Positions 35,418 to 48,223 of a stretch of DNA of 64,000 nt are shown piece after piece. This DNA comes from Pseudomonas monteilii NBRC 103158 = DSM 14164. GTDB taxonomy: Bacteria > Pseudomonadota > Gammaproteobacteria > Pseudomonadales > Pseudomonadaceae. The number at the start of each line of letters is the position of its first letter. Position 1 is the first letter of the stretch. A program made the position numbers and the translations under genes. The stretch lies in NCBI RefSeq assembly GCF_000730605.1, contig NZ_BBIS01000028.1, positions 1-64,000 on the forward strand, read 5' to 3'. The notes under the pieces were generated by a model, which worked only from the letters and a program-made list of their open reading frames with translations, did not search any database and was not told the DNA's origin.

Positions 35418-36662
35418 GTGTCGCGTAGACGCGTCGTGGTCACCGGTATGGGTATGCTGTCGCCACTGGGTACCGATGTACCGAGCACCTGGCAGGGCAT
35501 TCTGGCTGGCCGCAGTGGCATTGGTCCGATCGAACACACGGACCTGTCTGCCTACTCCACCCGTTTTGGCGGCTCGGTGAAAGGCTTCGAAGTCGAGCAA
35601 TACCTGTCGGCCAAAGAGGCCCGCAAGCTCGACCTGTTCATCCAGTACGGGCTGGCGGCCGGTTTCCAGGCGGTGCGTAATGCCGGCCTGGAGGTCACCG
35701 ACGCCAATCGCGAGCGTATTGGCGTGGCCATGGGCTCGGGTATCGGTGGTCTGACCAACATCGAAGAAACCAGCCGCACCCTGCACGACTCGGGGCCGCG
35801 CCGCATTTCGCCGTTCTTCGTGCCGGGCTCGATCATCAACATGATCTCCGGGTTCCTGTCGATCCACCTGGGTCTGCAAGGGCCGAACTACGCCATTGCC
35901 ACCGCCTGCACCACCGGCACCCACTGCATCGGCATGGCCGCACGCAATATCGCCTATGGTGAGGCCGATGTGATGATCGCCGGTGGCGCCGAAATGGCCG
36001 CCTGCGGCCTGGGCATGGGCGGTTTCGGTGCTTCGCGCGCGCTGTCCACCCGCAACGACGAGCCAAGCCGGGCCAGCCGCCCGTGGGACAAGGGCCGTGA
36101 CGGCTTCGTGTTGTCTGACGGTGCCGGTGCCTTGGTGCTCGAAGAACTGGAGCACGCCCAGGCGCGTGGTGCGACCATCTATGCCGAGCTGGTTGGCTTT
36201 GGCATGAGCGGCGACGCCTACCACATGACTTCGCCGCCCGACACTGGCGAAGGTGCTGCCCGTTGCATGGCCAACGCCCTGCGCGATGCCGGCATCAAGC
36301 CGGAAGAGGTCAGCTACATCAACGCCCACGGCACTTCGACCCCTGCGGGCGACGTGGCCGAAGTGGCTGCGATCAAGCGCGTGTTCGGTGAGCATGCCTA
36401 CAAGCTGGCTGTCAGCTCGACCAAGTCGATGACCGGTCACCTGCTGGGTGCTGCCGGCGCGGTGGAGGCGATCTTCAGCGTACTGGCCATCAACAGCCAG
36501 ATGGCACCGCCCACCATCAACCTGGACGAGCCGGACGAAGGTTGTGACCTTGACTTCGTGCCGCACCAGGCGCGCAGCATGCCGATCGACGTGGTGTTGT
36601 CCAACTCGTTCGGCTTTGGCGGCACCAACGGCTCGCTGGTGTTCCGCCGGTTCGCCGGTTGA
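35418..36662 (+). CDS. fabF: 3-oxoacyl-ACP synthase II
   Basis: FabF is the condensing enzyme that elongates C16:1 and other acyl-ACPs. The 414-residue protein has the catalytic Cys in [12 protein letters not shown] and the two His residues in [12 protein letters not shown] and [12 protein letters not shown]. It starts with GTG at 35418, with AGGAGAG 8 nt upstream. Its stop codon overlaps the pabC ATG by one base. Confidence 0.97.
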   Translation: MSRRRVVVTGMGMLSPLGTDVPSTWQGILAGRSGIGPIEHTDLSAYSTRFGGSVKGFEVEQYLSAKEARKLDLFIQYGLAAGFQAVRNAGLEVTDANRERIGVAMGSGIGGLTNIEETSRTLHDSGPRRISPFFVPGSIINMISGFLSIHLGLQGPNYAIATACTTGTHCIGMAARNIAYGEADVMIAGGAEMAACGLGMGGFGASRALSTRNDEPSRASRPWDKGRDGFVLSDGAGALVLEELEHAQARGATIYAELVGFGMSGDAYHMTSPPDTGEGAARCMANALRDAGIKPEEVSYINAHGTSTPAGDVAEVAAIKRVFGEHAYKLAVSSTKSMTGHLLGAAGAVEAIFSVLAINSQMAPPTINLDEPDEGCDLDFVPHQARSMPIDVVLSNSFGFGGTNGSLVFRRFAG

Positions 36663-37477
36663 TGCACGGCTGGATCGATGGCCAGCCGGCGGCTGCACTC
36701 AACCTGCAGAACCGTGGCCTGGCCTACGGCGATGGCCTGTTCGAGACCATTGCCGTGCGCGGCGGTCGCCCCAGCTTGCTGGACGGCCACCTCGCACGCC
36801 TGGCGCTGGGCTGCCAGCGCCTGGCGATCAACGCCGACCTGGCGCTGGTGCGCGACGAACTGCTTCGCTATGCCAACCAGCTCGGTGAAGGCGTAGCCAA
36901 ACTTATCCTCACCCGTGGCGACAGTCAGCGTGGCTATGCCCCGTTAGCCGATGCCGCGCCACGGCGCATCCTGCAGGGCAGTCCGTTGCCCGGCTATCCT
37001 CTTGAGCATGCCGAGCAAGGCGTGCGGTTGTTCCCTTGCCAGACCCGGCTTGGGGAACAACCGCTGCTGGCCGGGCTCAAACACCTCAACCGCCTGGAGC
37101 AGGTGCTGGCCCGTGCCGAATGGCAGGACAGCGAACACGCCGAAGGCCTGATGCGTGACGGGCAGGGCAGGGTAATCGAAGGGGTATACAGCAATCTGTT
37201 CCTGGTGCGCGATGGCGTGCTGCTTACCGCCGACCTCAACCGCTGTGGTGTGGCTGGGGTGATGCGTGCGGCGTTGCTGGAGCAGGCCGTAGTGCTGGGT
37301 ATCCCGGTGCAGGTCTGTGACCTGCCGTTCGAGGCGCTGGAGCACGCAGATGAAGTATTTGTTTGCAATAGCGTTTACGGCATCTGGCCCGTGCGTGGCG
37401 TAGCCGCGCTAAACTGGTCGCCGGGCCCGCTCACCCGTAAACTGCAGGCCGTTGCCCGTACGTTACTGGAAACCTGA
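36662..37477 (+). CDS. pabC: Aminodeoxychorismate lyase
   Basis: PabC converts 4-amino-4-deoxychorismate to 4-aminobenzoate and pyruvate for folate synthesis, using PLP. The protein has 271 residues, with NRGLAYGDGLFETIAV at the N-terminus and GLKHLNRLEQVLAR carrying the PLP Lys. It lies between fabF and mltG as in many gammaproteobacteria. The ATG overlaps the fabF stop. Confidence 0.94.
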   Translation: MHGWIDGQPAAALNLQNRGLAYGDGLFETIAVRGGRPSLLDGHLARLALGCQRLAINADLALVRDELLRYANQLGEGVAKLILTRGDSQRGYAPLADAAPRRILQGSPLPGYPLEHAEQGVRLFPCQTRLGEQPLLAGLKHLNRLEQVLARAEWQDSEHAEGLMRDGQGRVIEGVYSNLFLVRDGVLLTADLNRCGVAGVMRAALLEQAVVLGIPVQVCDLPFEALEHADEVFVCNSVYGIWPVRGVAALNWSPGPLTRKLQAVARTLLET

Positions 37478-37481
37478 ATTC

Positions 37482-38672
37482 GTGAGACGTAAATTCCTGC
37501 TGCTGCTGGAAATGGGCTTGATCCTTGCCGGCCTGGCGCTTGGCTGGTCGGCCTGGAAGGTCAACGCCGTCCTGGAGCAGCCCTTGCACATCACGCAGGA
37601 GCGCCTGCTCGATGTGCCCAATGGCACCACCCCCAACCGCATGTTCTATCGCATGCAGAGCGAAGGGTTGCTCGACGACGCCGTCTGGCTGCGCTTGTAC
37701 TGGCGCTTCAACATGGCTGGCACCCCTCTGCACACCGGCGAGTACCGCCTTACCCCGGGCATGACCGTCGAGCAGCTGTTCGATGCCTGGCGACGTGCTG
37801 ATGTGGTGCAGTACAACCTCACGCTGGTCGAAGGCTGGACCTTCCGCCAGGTACGCTCGGCCGTGGCCAAGCATGAAAAGATCAAGCACACCCTGGACGG
37901 CCTGTCGGACTCCGAGGTGATGGACAAGCTCGGCCATACCGGCGTGTTCCCGGAAGGGCGCTTCTTCCCGGACACGTACCGCTTCGTGCGTGGCATGAGC
38001 GATGTCGAGTTGCTGCAACAGGCCTACATGCGTTTGGACGAAGTGCTGGCCAAGGAATGGGCCGAGCGCACCACCGACCTGCCATACCGCGACCCGTACC
38101 AGGCGCTGATCATGGCTTCGCTGGTGGAAAAGGAAACCGGTATCCCCCAGGAACGTGGGCAGATAGCCGGCGTGTTCGTGCGGCGCCTGCGCCTGGGCAT
38201 GATGCTGCAGACCGACCCGACGGTGATCTACGGCATGGGTGAGCGTTACAACGGCAAGATTACCCGCGCCGACCTGCGCGAACCGACGCCCTACAACACC
38301 TATACCATCACAGGGTTGCCGCCGACCCCGATTGCCATGGTCGGTCGCGAAGCGATTCATGCGGCGCTCAACCCGTCGAGCGGCACTAGCCTCTACTTCG
38401 TCGCCCGTGGCGACGGTAGCCACGTGTTCTCCGACGACCTCGATGACCACAACTCGGCGGTACGCGAGTTCCAGCTCAAGCGCCGTGCAGACTACCGCTC
38501 CAGCCCCGCCCCGCAGCAAGAGGCACAACCGGCTGCTGAAGACGCCCAGCCCGAGGTGCCTGCGGCGGATGAGCCGGCTACGCAGCCGGCACCCGATGAG
38601 CCACCTGTGCAGGACGCCCCTGCCGGTGGCGCGCAAGCGGCCGAACGGCCGACGCCTGACGAACAACATTAA
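37482..38672 (+). CDS. mltG: Endolytic murein transglycosylase MltG
   Basis: MltG cleaves nascent glycan strands in the periplasm and is thought to end chain elongation. The 396-residue protein starts with GTG at 37482 and has a membrane helix at residues 5-25 (FLLLLEMGLILAGLALGW). The YceG domain contains ASLVEKETGIPQERGQIAGV with the catalytic Glu. The C-terminal 60 residues are a Pro/Ala/Glu-rich tail, longer than in E. coli. The ribosome site is weak, so translation may depend on pabC. Confidence 0.93.
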   Translation: MRRKFLLLLEMGLILAGLALGWSAWKVNAVLEQPLHITQERLLDVPNGTTPNRMFYRMQSEGLLDDAVWLRLYWRFNMAGTPLHTGEYRLTPGMTVEQLFDAWRRADVVQYNLTLVEGWTFRQVRSAVAKHEKIKHTLDGLSDSEVMDKLGHTGVFPEGRFFPDTYRFVRGMSDVELLQQAYMRLDEVLAKEWAERTTDLPYRDPYQALIMASLVEKETGIPQERGQIAGVFVRRLRLGMMLQTDPTVIYGMGERYNGKITRADLREPTPYNTYTITGLPPTPIAMVGREAIHAALNPSSGTSLYFVARGDGSHVFSDDLDDHNSAVREFQLKRRADYRSSPAPQQEAQPAAEDAQPEVPAADEPATQPAPDEPPVQDAPAGGAQAAERPTPDEQH

Positions 38673-40293
<1,621 letters not shown>

Positions 40294-40323
40294 TTTCCCA
40301 TTTTTCATGTGTGCTGTTATCCC

Positions 40324-41106
40324 ATGCTCGTAGATTCCCATTGCCACCTCGACCGTCTTGACCTGAGCGCCCATCAGGGCTCCCTCGATGCTGCCTTGCA
40401 GGCGGCGCGTGAGCGTGGGGTGGGGCACTTCCTCTGTATCGGTGTCAGTGCCGAGAACGCCGGCGCGGTGAAAGCCCTGAGCGAGCAGTACGCCGATGTT
40501 GATTGCTCGGTAGGTGTACACCCGCTGGACCTGGCGCCGGGTGAAACCCCAGCGCTGGAGTGGCTGCTGCGCGAGCTGGCCCACCCGCATGTGGTAGCGA
40601 TTGGCGAAACCGGGTTGGATTATCACTATGAGCCCGAAGCTGCCGAACTGCAGCAGGCTTCGTTCCGCCTGCACCTGGAAGCCTCGCGGCAGACTGGCAA
40701 GCCGGTGATCGTGCACACCCGGGCGGCACGCGCCGATACCCTGGCGTTGTTGCGCGAGGCCAACCTGCCGCAGGCCGGCGTGCTGCATTGCTTTACCGAA
40801 GACTGGGACATGGCCAGGGCGGCGCTGGATTTGGGGTATTACATTTCCCTGTCTGGCATCGTGACGTTCCGCAATGCCGAAGCCCTGCGCGAAGTGGCGC
40901 GGCAGGTGCCGGTCGATCGGCTGCTGGTGGAAACCGATTCGCCGTACCTGGCGCCGATTCCGCACCGGGGCAAGCCGAATTTGCCACAGTATGTGCGCGA
41001 GGTGGCGGAGTATGTGGCCTCGTTGCGGGGGGCCAGTTATGAGCAACTGGCGGAGCAGACCACGGCGAACTTCAAGCGGTTGTTCCCCTTGGCGCGAGTG
41101 CGCTGA
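40324..41106 (+). CDS. tatD: TatD-family metal-dependent DNase
   Basis: This 260-residue TIM-barrel hydrolase starts MLVDSHCHLDRLDL with the HxH metal site, and has AIGETGLDY, PVIVHTRAA, LHCFTEDW and VETDSPYLAP, each supplying metal ligands. The family acts as 3'-5' exonuclease or deoxyribonuclease. The ATG at 40324 directly begins the barrel. In other pseudomonads pilZ lies between holB and this gene; here it is missing. Confidence 0.92.
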   Translation: MLVDSHCHLDRLDLSAHQGSLDAALQAARERGVGHFLCIGVSAENAGAVKALSEQYADVDCSVGVHPLDLAPGETPALEWLLRELAHPHVVAIGETGLDYHYEPEAAELQQASFRLHLEASRQTGKPVIVHTRAARADTLALLREANLPQAGVLHCFTEDWDMARAALDLGYYISLSGIVTFRNAEALREVARQVPVDRLLVETDSPYLAPIPHRGKPNLPQYVREVAEYVASLRGASYEQLAEQTTANFKRLFPLARVR

Positions 41107-41151
41107 TCGCTCGAACTGTATCCCCTGGCCAGTCCACCCTGCGAGGCGCGC

Positions 41152-41271
41152 AAAAAAAACCCGGGTTCTGGGGGGGGAATCCGGGTTAAGACCATTAGGA
41201 GTAAAACAAAGGTACGCGGTCCCTGAGCACCTTTATCGGCGCGCCACTTGGGGGGGATGCGCCGCGCCAAC
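41152..41271 (-). ncRNA. rgsA: RgsA-like small regulatory RNA
   Basis: On the minus strand, about 120 nt end in a textbook terminator: arms AACCCGG / CCGGGTT plus T8. Before it are two more hairpins (AAAGGT / ACCTTT and CGGCGC / GCGCCG) with C-rich loops. Upstream is a sigma-S-like -10, CCAATACT, placing the start near 41271. The place, between tatD and a TetR gene, is where Pseudomonas carries RgsA, a stress sRNA of about this size controlled by RpoS and indirectly by GacA. I identify it from position, length and promoter type, not by alignment. Confidence 0.65.
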
Positions 41272-41277
41272 ACTTCA

Positions 41278-41285
41278 AGTATTGG
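41278..41285 (-). promoter_or_regulatory. Sigma-S-like -10 element of the sRNA
   Basis: Minus-strand CCAATACT matches the RpoS preference (C just before a TATACT-like hexamer, 5 of 6). No clear -35 is visible, as is common for RpoS promoters. A TGTAAG...CTTACA GacA site was looked for upstream and not seen. Confidence 0.5.
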
Positions 41286-41471
41286 TCAGGTTTGGCGCCG
41301 TGCCAGTGCATATTGGTCGTTTTTTAAACAGATTTGGAATACACCGAGGTGCCATTCCTCCCGCAGCGCATGGCCATATGCATCGTGAAACACAGACATG
41401 CTTGGATGATCCGTGCAATTTCCCGCAAGTTAGGCATAATAAACCGCTTCGATTGTCATCCAGTCCTTCCC

Positions 41472-42107
41472 ATGCAGAAAGAACCTCGTAAGGTCCGTGA
41501 GTTTCGCCGTCGCGAACAGGAAATCCTCGACACCGCGCTCAAGCTGTTTCTCGAACAGGGTGAAGACAGCGTCACCGTCGAGATGATCGCCGACGCCGTG
41601 GGCATCGGCAAAGGCACGATCTACAAGCACTTCAAGTCCAAGGCGGAGATCTACCTGCGCCTGATGCTCGACTATGAGCGTGACCTGAACGCACTGTTGC
41701 ACTCGGCCGACGTCGACCGCGACAAGGAAGCCCTGTCGCGTGCCTACTTCGAGTTCCGCATGCGCGACCCGCAACGTTACCGGCTGTTCGACCGCCTGGA
41801 AGAAAAGGTGGTCAAGGGCAATCAGGTGCCGGAAATGGTCGAGCAACTGCACAGCATTCGGGCCTCCAACTTCGACCGCCTGACCCAGCTGATCAAAGGC
41901 CGCATCAGCGAAGGCAAGCTTGAAGACGTGCCGCCCTATTTCCACTATTGCGCCGCCTGGGCACTGGTGCATGGCGCCGTGGCGCTGTACCACTCGCCGT
42001 TCTGGAGCAATGTGCTGGAGGACCAGGAGGGCTTCTTCCAGTTCCTGATGGACATTGGCGTGCGCATGGGTAACAAGCGCAAGCGCGATCCGGAACCTTC
42101 GAACTGA
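41472..42107 (+). CDS. TetR-family transcriptional regulator
   Basis: This 211-residue regulator has an N-terminal helix-turn-helix (EQEILDTALKLFLEQGED then MIADAVGIGKGTIYKHFKSK, residues about 15-60) and an all-helical ligand domain. The ATG at 41472 was chosen because HTH spacing fits and it is 32 nt after a CATAAT -10-like box; the frame is open further upstream into the sRNA promoter region. Two copies of ATTGGTC at 41282 and 41315 could be operator parts, but this is weak. The controlled genes are not known. Confidence 0.9.
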   Translation: MQKEPRKVREFRRREQEILDTALKLFLEQGEDSVTVEMIADAVGIGKGTIYKHFKSKAEIYLRLMLDYERDLNALLHSADVDRDKEALSRAYFEFRMRDPQRYRLFDRLEEKVVKGNQVPEMVEQLHSIRASNFDRLTQLIKGRISEGKLEDVPPYFHYCAAWALVHGAVALYHSPFWSNVLEDQEGFFQFLMDIGVRMGNKRKRDPEPSN

Positions 42108-42153
42108 AGCGCAGCTTCCTTCGCTGCTGATACCCGGTATGAAGCGGGGGCTT

Positions 42154-42184
42154 GCAAAAACCTGATTTATGAGTCAGGTTTTGC
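42154..42184 (+). terminator. Probable terminator after the TetR gene
   Basis: The arms GCAAAAACCTGA and TCAGGTTTTGC pair with one bulged A. The T-run is short and inside the stem, so termination may be partial. Confidence 0.5.
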
Positions 42185-42214
42185 CAGCCCTCATCATCCA
42201 TGCCGGAGTCATTC

Positions 42215-43183
42215 ATGATTGTCGATCGTCAAGGCAGGCGTTTTCGCAACCTGCGCGTCAGCCTGACGGCTGCCTGCAATTACGCCTGCACCTACTGCGT
42301 ACCAGACGGCAAGCGTCTGGTGGCGGCGCAGGACGAATTGTCGGCGGATGCCCTGGCCCGTGGCGTGGCCTACCTGATCGAAGCGGCCGGTATCGAGCGG
42401 CTGCGCATCACGGGCGGTGAGCCGTTGGTCAGCCCACGCCTGGATGCCTTTCTGGCCGCTGTCGCCGAACTAAGCCTCGATGATATTTCGTTGACCACCA
42501 ATGGCCAGTTGTTGGCGCGCAAGTTGCCCCAGTTGCAGGCAGCTGGCATCCGCCGCCTGAATGTTTCGCTCGACACCCTTGACCCTCAAGCCTTCCGCCG
42601 CATTGCGCGGGGTGGCGACCTGGCCAATGTGCTGACAGGTATGGAGCAGGCGAGTGCGATGGGGATGCGCATCAAGGTGAACATGGTGCCGATGCGTGGG
42701 CAGAACCTCGACCAGGTATTGCCCCTGCTGGATTACTGCCTTGAACGCGGCTTTGAGCTTCGCTTCATAGAGCTCATGCGCATGGGCCACCTGGCGCGTG
42801 ACCGCAATACGTTCCTGCAACAGTTCGTCGGCCTGGACACACTGCTCACGCTGATTGGCAGCAGGCACACCTATGCCCAGGTCGATGCGCCAGTGGACGC
42901 CACGGCTTTGCGCTATCAAATACCTGGGCGTGGGCACTTTGGCGTCATTGCCAACGAAAGCCTGCCGTTCTGCCGCACCTGCTCGCGTTTGCGTTTGTCC
43001 TCTACAGGCTGGTTGCATGGCTGCCTTTCGTCCAGCAATCGCCACTTCGTCGGCGATCTGCTGGATAAGCCACGCCATCAAGCATTGCCGGCCCTGCAGC
43101 GCTTGCTGGTCAAGGCCTTGGCTGACAAGCAAGAGCAAGCGTTTGCCGGGGATGTGATGGTGATGAAAGTGATCGGCGGCTGA
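42215..43183 (+). CDS. moaA: GTP 3',8-cyclase MoaA
   Basis: MoaA is the radical SAM enzyme that starts molybdenum cofactor synthesis from GTP. The 322-residue protein has the N-terminal 4Fe-4S site CNYACTYC (CX3CX2C), ITGGEPL for SAM, and the C-terminal cluster motif CX2CX13C in CRTCSRLRLSSTGWLHGC. It ends in Gly-Gly, the tail needed for activity. GGAG precedes the ATG at 42215 by 7 nt. No other moa or moe genes are nearby, so it is a stand-alone copy; pseudomonads often have more than one. Confidence 0.9.
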   Translation: MIVDRQGRRFRNLRVSLTAACNYACTYCVPDGKRLVAAQDELSADALARGVAYLIEAAGIERLRITGGEPLVSPRLDAFLAAVAELSLDDISLTTNGQLLARKLPQLQAAGIRRLNVSLDTLDPQAFRRIARGGDLANVLTGMEQASAMGMRIKVNMVPMRGQNLDQVLPLLDYCLERGFELRFIELMRMGHLARDRNTFLQQFVGLDTLLTLIGSRHTYAQVDAPVDATALRYQIPGRGHFGVIANESLPFCRTCSRLRLSSTGWLHGCLSSSNRHFVGDLLDKPRHQALPALQRLLVKALADKQEQAFAGDVMVMKVIGG

Positions 43184-43249
43184 AGCTGGCGCAAAAGCTG
43201 CATCCGCCGGCTATTCGCCGGTTTTTCGTCACCGGCCACTGGAGGAAAG

Positions 43250-43855
43250 ATGCGTAGCCTGGTCTTGCTGCTGGCGCTGATGGCGCTGGGCGGTTGCATG
43301 AATGTCAGCGATATGGGCGAGGGCGTTCGTTATCACATGAGCGATGCCGGTCTGCTCGACCACAACGATACCCGTCGCACCCTGTCGATCCGTCTGCAGC
43401 CCGATTCGTTCATCTTCATTGGCCAGGGCGCGTTCGTGCCACCGGGCAAGGGGCCGGTGCCACGGCAGAACGTGGTGGCCGAGCAGGCCTTCAAGAGCTT
43501 CGTCGAGTATTTCCCGCTGGTGCGCCGTGCCCAGGGGCCGCTGGGCCTGGAAGAAGCCGTTGCCCAGGCACGTTCGGTAGGTGCGGACTACGTGTTGTAC
43601 ACCCGCTTCGCCCGTACCGACGACCGCATCGGCAATGGCGACGAATGGTATGACGAACAGGCGGTCGACCGCTTGGGTTGGGACAGTGGCGTGGTGCAGA
43701 TGATGCTGATCGAAACCAATACCCGCTACCTGATCGATACCGCACGCATCAAGAGCCGTGGCGGTTTGTTGACGTTCCACGACAATACCCCCGAGGATTT
43801 GCTTGGCGCACCGATGCGCGAGTACGCTCGTAGCCTTCTGGGCATGAGCGAATGA
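43250..43855 (+). CDS. DUF4823-type lipoprotein
   Basis: This 201-residue protein is exported and lipidated: [16 protein letters not shown] gives a lipobox (LGGC) with the modified Cys at residue 16. The mature part resembles DUF4823 ([20 protein letters not shown], then SRGGLLTF). Function unknown. Residue +2 after the Cys is Met, so sorting to the outer membrane is expected by the usual rule. It lies 10 bp before the DUF1285 gene and is probably co-transcribed. Confidence 0.87.
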   Translation: MRSLVLLLALMALGGCMNVSDMGEGVRYHMSDAGLLDHNDTRRTLSIRLQPDSFIFIGQGAFVPPGKGPVPRQNVVAEQAFKSFVEYFPLVRRAQGPLGLEEAVAQARSVGADYVLYTRFARTDDRIGNGDEWYDEQAVDRLGWDSGVVQMMLIETNTRYLIDTARIKSRGGLLTFHDNTPEDLLGAPMREYARSLLGMSE

Positions 43856-43865
43856 GGCAGGCGTG

Positions 43866-44426
43866 ATGAGCGATTCCGGCAAGGCCAATGATCTTCTGGC
43901 GCAGATCCCCAAGGCCAAGGGGTTGCCGCCGGTGCATCTGTGGAACCCGGACTTCTGCGGCGACATCGACATGCGGATCGCTCGCGACGGCACCTGGTAC
44001 TACCTGGGTACGCCGATCGGGCGCAAACCGATGGTGCGGCTGTTCTCCACCATCATCCGCCGCGATGGCGATGACTACTTCCTGGTGACTCCGGTAGAAA
44101 AGGTTGGCATCCGCGTGGATGACGCGCCGTTCGTGGCGGTGGCGCTGGAGGTGCTGGGGGAGGGCGAACAGCAGGTGCTGCGCTTTACCAGCAATGTCGA
44201 GGATCAGGTGGATGCCGGCCCGGACAGCCCGCTGCGCGTGGTGATCGACCCGGTGACGCAAGAGCCGTCGCCCTATGTGCTGATGCGTAGCAACCTTGAG
44301 GCGCTGATTCATCGCAACGTGTTCTACCAGCTGGTGGAACTGGCGGTGCCGCGTGTGATCGACGGTGACGAGTGGCTTGGGGTGTGGAGCCAAGGGGCGT
44401 TTTACCCGATCGGGCGGAGTAGCTGA
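43866..44426 (+). CDS. DUF1285 protein
   Basis: This 186-residue cytoplasmic protein belongs to DUF1285; the pattern [40 protein letters not shown] and [14 protein letters not shown] is characteristic. The function is unknown. A GAGG site lies before the ATG at 43866; a GTG one codon earlier is less likely. A strong terminator ends the unit at 44472-44508. Confidence 0.88.
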   Translation: MSDSGKANDLLAQIPKAKGLPPVHLWNPDFCGDIDMRIARDGTWYYLGTPIGRKPMVRLFSTIIRRDGDDYFLVTPVEKVGIRVDDAPFVAVALEVLGEGEQQVLRFTSNVEDQVDAGPDSPLRVVIDPVTQEPSPYVLMRSNLEALIHRNVFYQLVELAVPRVIDGDEWLGVWSQGAFYPIGRSS

Positions 44427-44471
44427 AGGCGCTCGATCTGCCAGGCGCTGACATCCTTCCGGTGAGCCACG

Positions 44472-44508
44472 AAAAAGCCCCCGGTTGCTTGCGCAACCGG
44501 GGGCTTTT
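44472..44508. terminator. Terminator between DUF1285 gene and tRNA-Asn
   Basis: The stem AAAAGCCCCCGGTTGC / GCAACCGGGGGCTTTT (16 bp) has A and T runs on both sides and can serve the plus-strand DUF1285 gene and the minus-strand tRNA gene. Confidence 0.9.
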
Positions 44509-44515
44509 CAGTGTT

Positions 44516-44591
44516 TGGCTCCGCGACCTGGACTCGAACCAGGGACCCAATGATTAACAGTCATTTGCTCTACCGACTGAGCTATCGCGGA
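44516..44591 (-). tRNA. tRNA-Asn (anticodon GTT)
   Basis: Reading the minus strand, TCCGCGATAGCTCAGTCGG begins a 76-nt cloverleaf with acceptor TCCGCGA / TCGCGGA, anticodon loop CTGTTAA (GTT), T-loop GGTTCGAGTCC and an encoded CCA end. It lies downstream of the aminotransferase gene read from the same strand. Confidence 0.97.
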
Positions 44592-44653
44592 ATCTGCGCG
44601 TATCTTACTGATTGCCAAGAGGATGTCAAGCTACCCCTTGGCAAAACAATGAG

Positions 44654-45850
44654 TTACAGCACTTCTACGATGGCTTTGGTGACCACGTGGATGTTGCTCT
44701 GGTTCAGCGCGGCCACTGCGATGCGGCCGGTGTCCAGGGCGTAGATGCCAAAGTCGTTCTTCAGGCGGGCAACCTGTTCAACGGTCAGGCCCGAGTAGGA
44801 GAACATGCCAACCTGACGGCCAACGAAGCTGAAGTCGCGGTTGGCGCCATATTCGGCCAGCAGCGAAACCATCTGCTTGCGCATGCCGTGGATGCGCTCG
44901 CGCATTTCGGCCAGTTCGGTTTCCCACATCTGGCGCAGTTCGGCACTGTTCAGTACGGTGGCCACGATGGTGGCGCCGTGGGTTGGCGGGTTGGAGTAGG
45001 TGGTGCGGATCACGCGCTTGACCTGCGACAGCACGCGGGTGCTCTCGTCCTTGGATGCGGTGACGATCGACAGCGCTCCCACGCGCTCGCCGTACAGCGA
45101 GAACGACTTGGAGAACGAGCTGGAAACGAAGAACTCCAGGCCCGACTCGGCGAACAGACGCACGGCGAAGGCGTCTTCGGCGATGCCGTCACCAAAGCCC
45201 TGGTAGGCCATGTCGAGGAACGGTACATGGCCTTTGGCCTTGACCACTTCCAGGACGTTTTTCCAGTCATCCAGGCTCAGGTCGACGCCGGTCGGGTTGT
45301 GGCAGCAGGCGTGCAGCACCACGATCGAGCCGGACGGCAGGTTGTTCAGGTCTTCGAGCATGCCGGCGCGATTGACGTCGTGGGTCGGCGCGTCGTAGTA
45401 GCGGTAATTCTGCACCGGGAAGCCGGCCGATTCGAACAGGGCGCGGTGGTTTTCCCAGCTTGGGTCGCTGATGGCAACCACGGCGTTTGGCGAGATACGC
45501 TTGAGGAAGTCGGCGCCAATCTTCAGTGCGCCGGTACCGCCGACGGCCTGCACGGTAACCACGCGGCCAGCGGCCAGCAGTGGCGACTCGGCGCCGAAGA
45601 TCAGTTTTTGCACGGCCTGGTCGTAGGTGGCGATACCGTCGATCGGCAGGTAGCCGCGCGAGGCGTGCTGGGCGGCACGCTGGGTCTCGGCTTCGATCAC
45701 GGCGCGCAGCAGCGGAATGCGGCCTTCCTCATTGCAGTACACGCCAACGCCCAGGTTGACCTTGTCGGTACGTGGGTCGGCGTTGAATGCTTCGTTGAGG
45801 CCCAGAATAGGGTCGCGGGGTGCCAGCTCGACAGCGGAAAACAGGCTCAT
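44654..45850 (-). CDS. tyrB: Aromatic amino acid aminotransferase
   Basis: This is a 398-residue PLP enzyme of the aspartate/aromatic aminotransferase group. It starts MSLFSAVELAPRDPILGLNE; the PLP Lys is in SSSFSKSFSLYGERVGAL, substrate Arg in the C-terminal FSYSGLT region, and HACCHNPTGVDL carries the conserved Asn. Pseudomonads have TyrB-like and PhhC-like members; the split between aromatic and aspartate preference cannot be settled from sequence. The start at 45850 is preferred over an open frame 24 codons longer that enters the control region. Confidence 0.93.
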   Translation of the reverse strand: MSLFSAVELAPRDPILGLNEAFNADPRTDKVNLGVGVYCNEEGRIPLLRAVIEAETQRAAQHASRGYLPIDGIATYDQAVQKLIFGAESPLLAAGRVVTVQAVGGTGALKIGADFLKRISPNAVVAISDPSWENHRALFESAGFPVQNYRYYDAPTHDVNRAGMLEDLNNLPSGSIVVLHACCHNPTGVDLSLDDWKNVLEVVKAKGHVPFLDMAYQGFGDGIAEDAFAVRLFAESGLEFFVSSSFSKSFSLYGERVGALSIVTASKDESTRVLSQVKRVIRTTYSNPPTHGATIVATVLNSAELRQMWETELAEMRERIHGMRKQMVSLLAEYGANRDFSFVGRQVGMFSYSGLTVEQVARLKNDFGIYALDTGRIAVAALNQSNIHVVTKAIVEVL

Positions 45851-46096
45851 TGTTACCTTGGCTCTGATTGGAGAGTGATAGGACGTACACGCTCCAGCCG
45901 AATGCACTGAAGCGGTGCACAAACGGGGAGTCAGTATAGTGATACCGACCGGTCACTGCGACACTCTGGCACAGCTTTTCCGGCTATTTGCGCAAATATT
46001 TTTCGACCATTGGTCGAATTGCCGGGTCCACCGTTACACGCGCTCACAGCTACGCCTTGAAAGCGCCCCCGGGCGGGCGCATTTGGGTATAGACTA

Positions 46097-46112
46097 CTGG
46101 CTAAATTTACAG
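46097..46112 (+). promoter_or_regulatory. LexA (SOS) box of uvrB
   Basis: CTGGCTAAATTTACAG has the CTG-N10-CAG form of the LexA site with an AT-rich centre. It lies 25 bp before the uvrB ATG and just after a TATAGA -10-like box (46088-46093), a position that would block initiation. Confidence 0.8.
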
Positions 46113-46137
46113 TTGCTGCAGCACCGCGAGGTCCGTC

Positions 46138-48153
<2,016 letters not shown>

Positions 48154-48166
48154 AGCCTGTCGCCGG

Positions 48167-48200
48167 CCATGCGGGAGCGGGCGTGCCCGCTCCCGCATGG
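48167..48200. repeat. Perfect palindrome after uvrB
   Basis: The 16-bp arms CCATGCGGGAGCGGGC / GCCCGCTCCCGCATGG with a 2-nt centre lie between the convergent genes uvrB and emrB. The core GGGAGCGGG matches the P. putida REP type. It may also stop or protect transcripts. Confidence 0.8.
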
Positions 48201-48223
48201 GGCGCATTTAATCTGAAATAGCC

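Noticed and set aside
35400..36698. A 432-codon minus-strand frame opposite fabF.
   Set aside because: Shadow of fabF, whose Cys-His-His motifs are clear.
41037..41273. A 78-codon minus-strand frame over the sRNA and end of tatD.
   Set aside because: It reads through the sRNA terminator and has no coding character.
44612..45910. A 432-codon plus-strand frame opposite the aminotransferase.
   Set aside because: His/Gln/Val-rich shadow; the minus-strand gene has the PLP motif.
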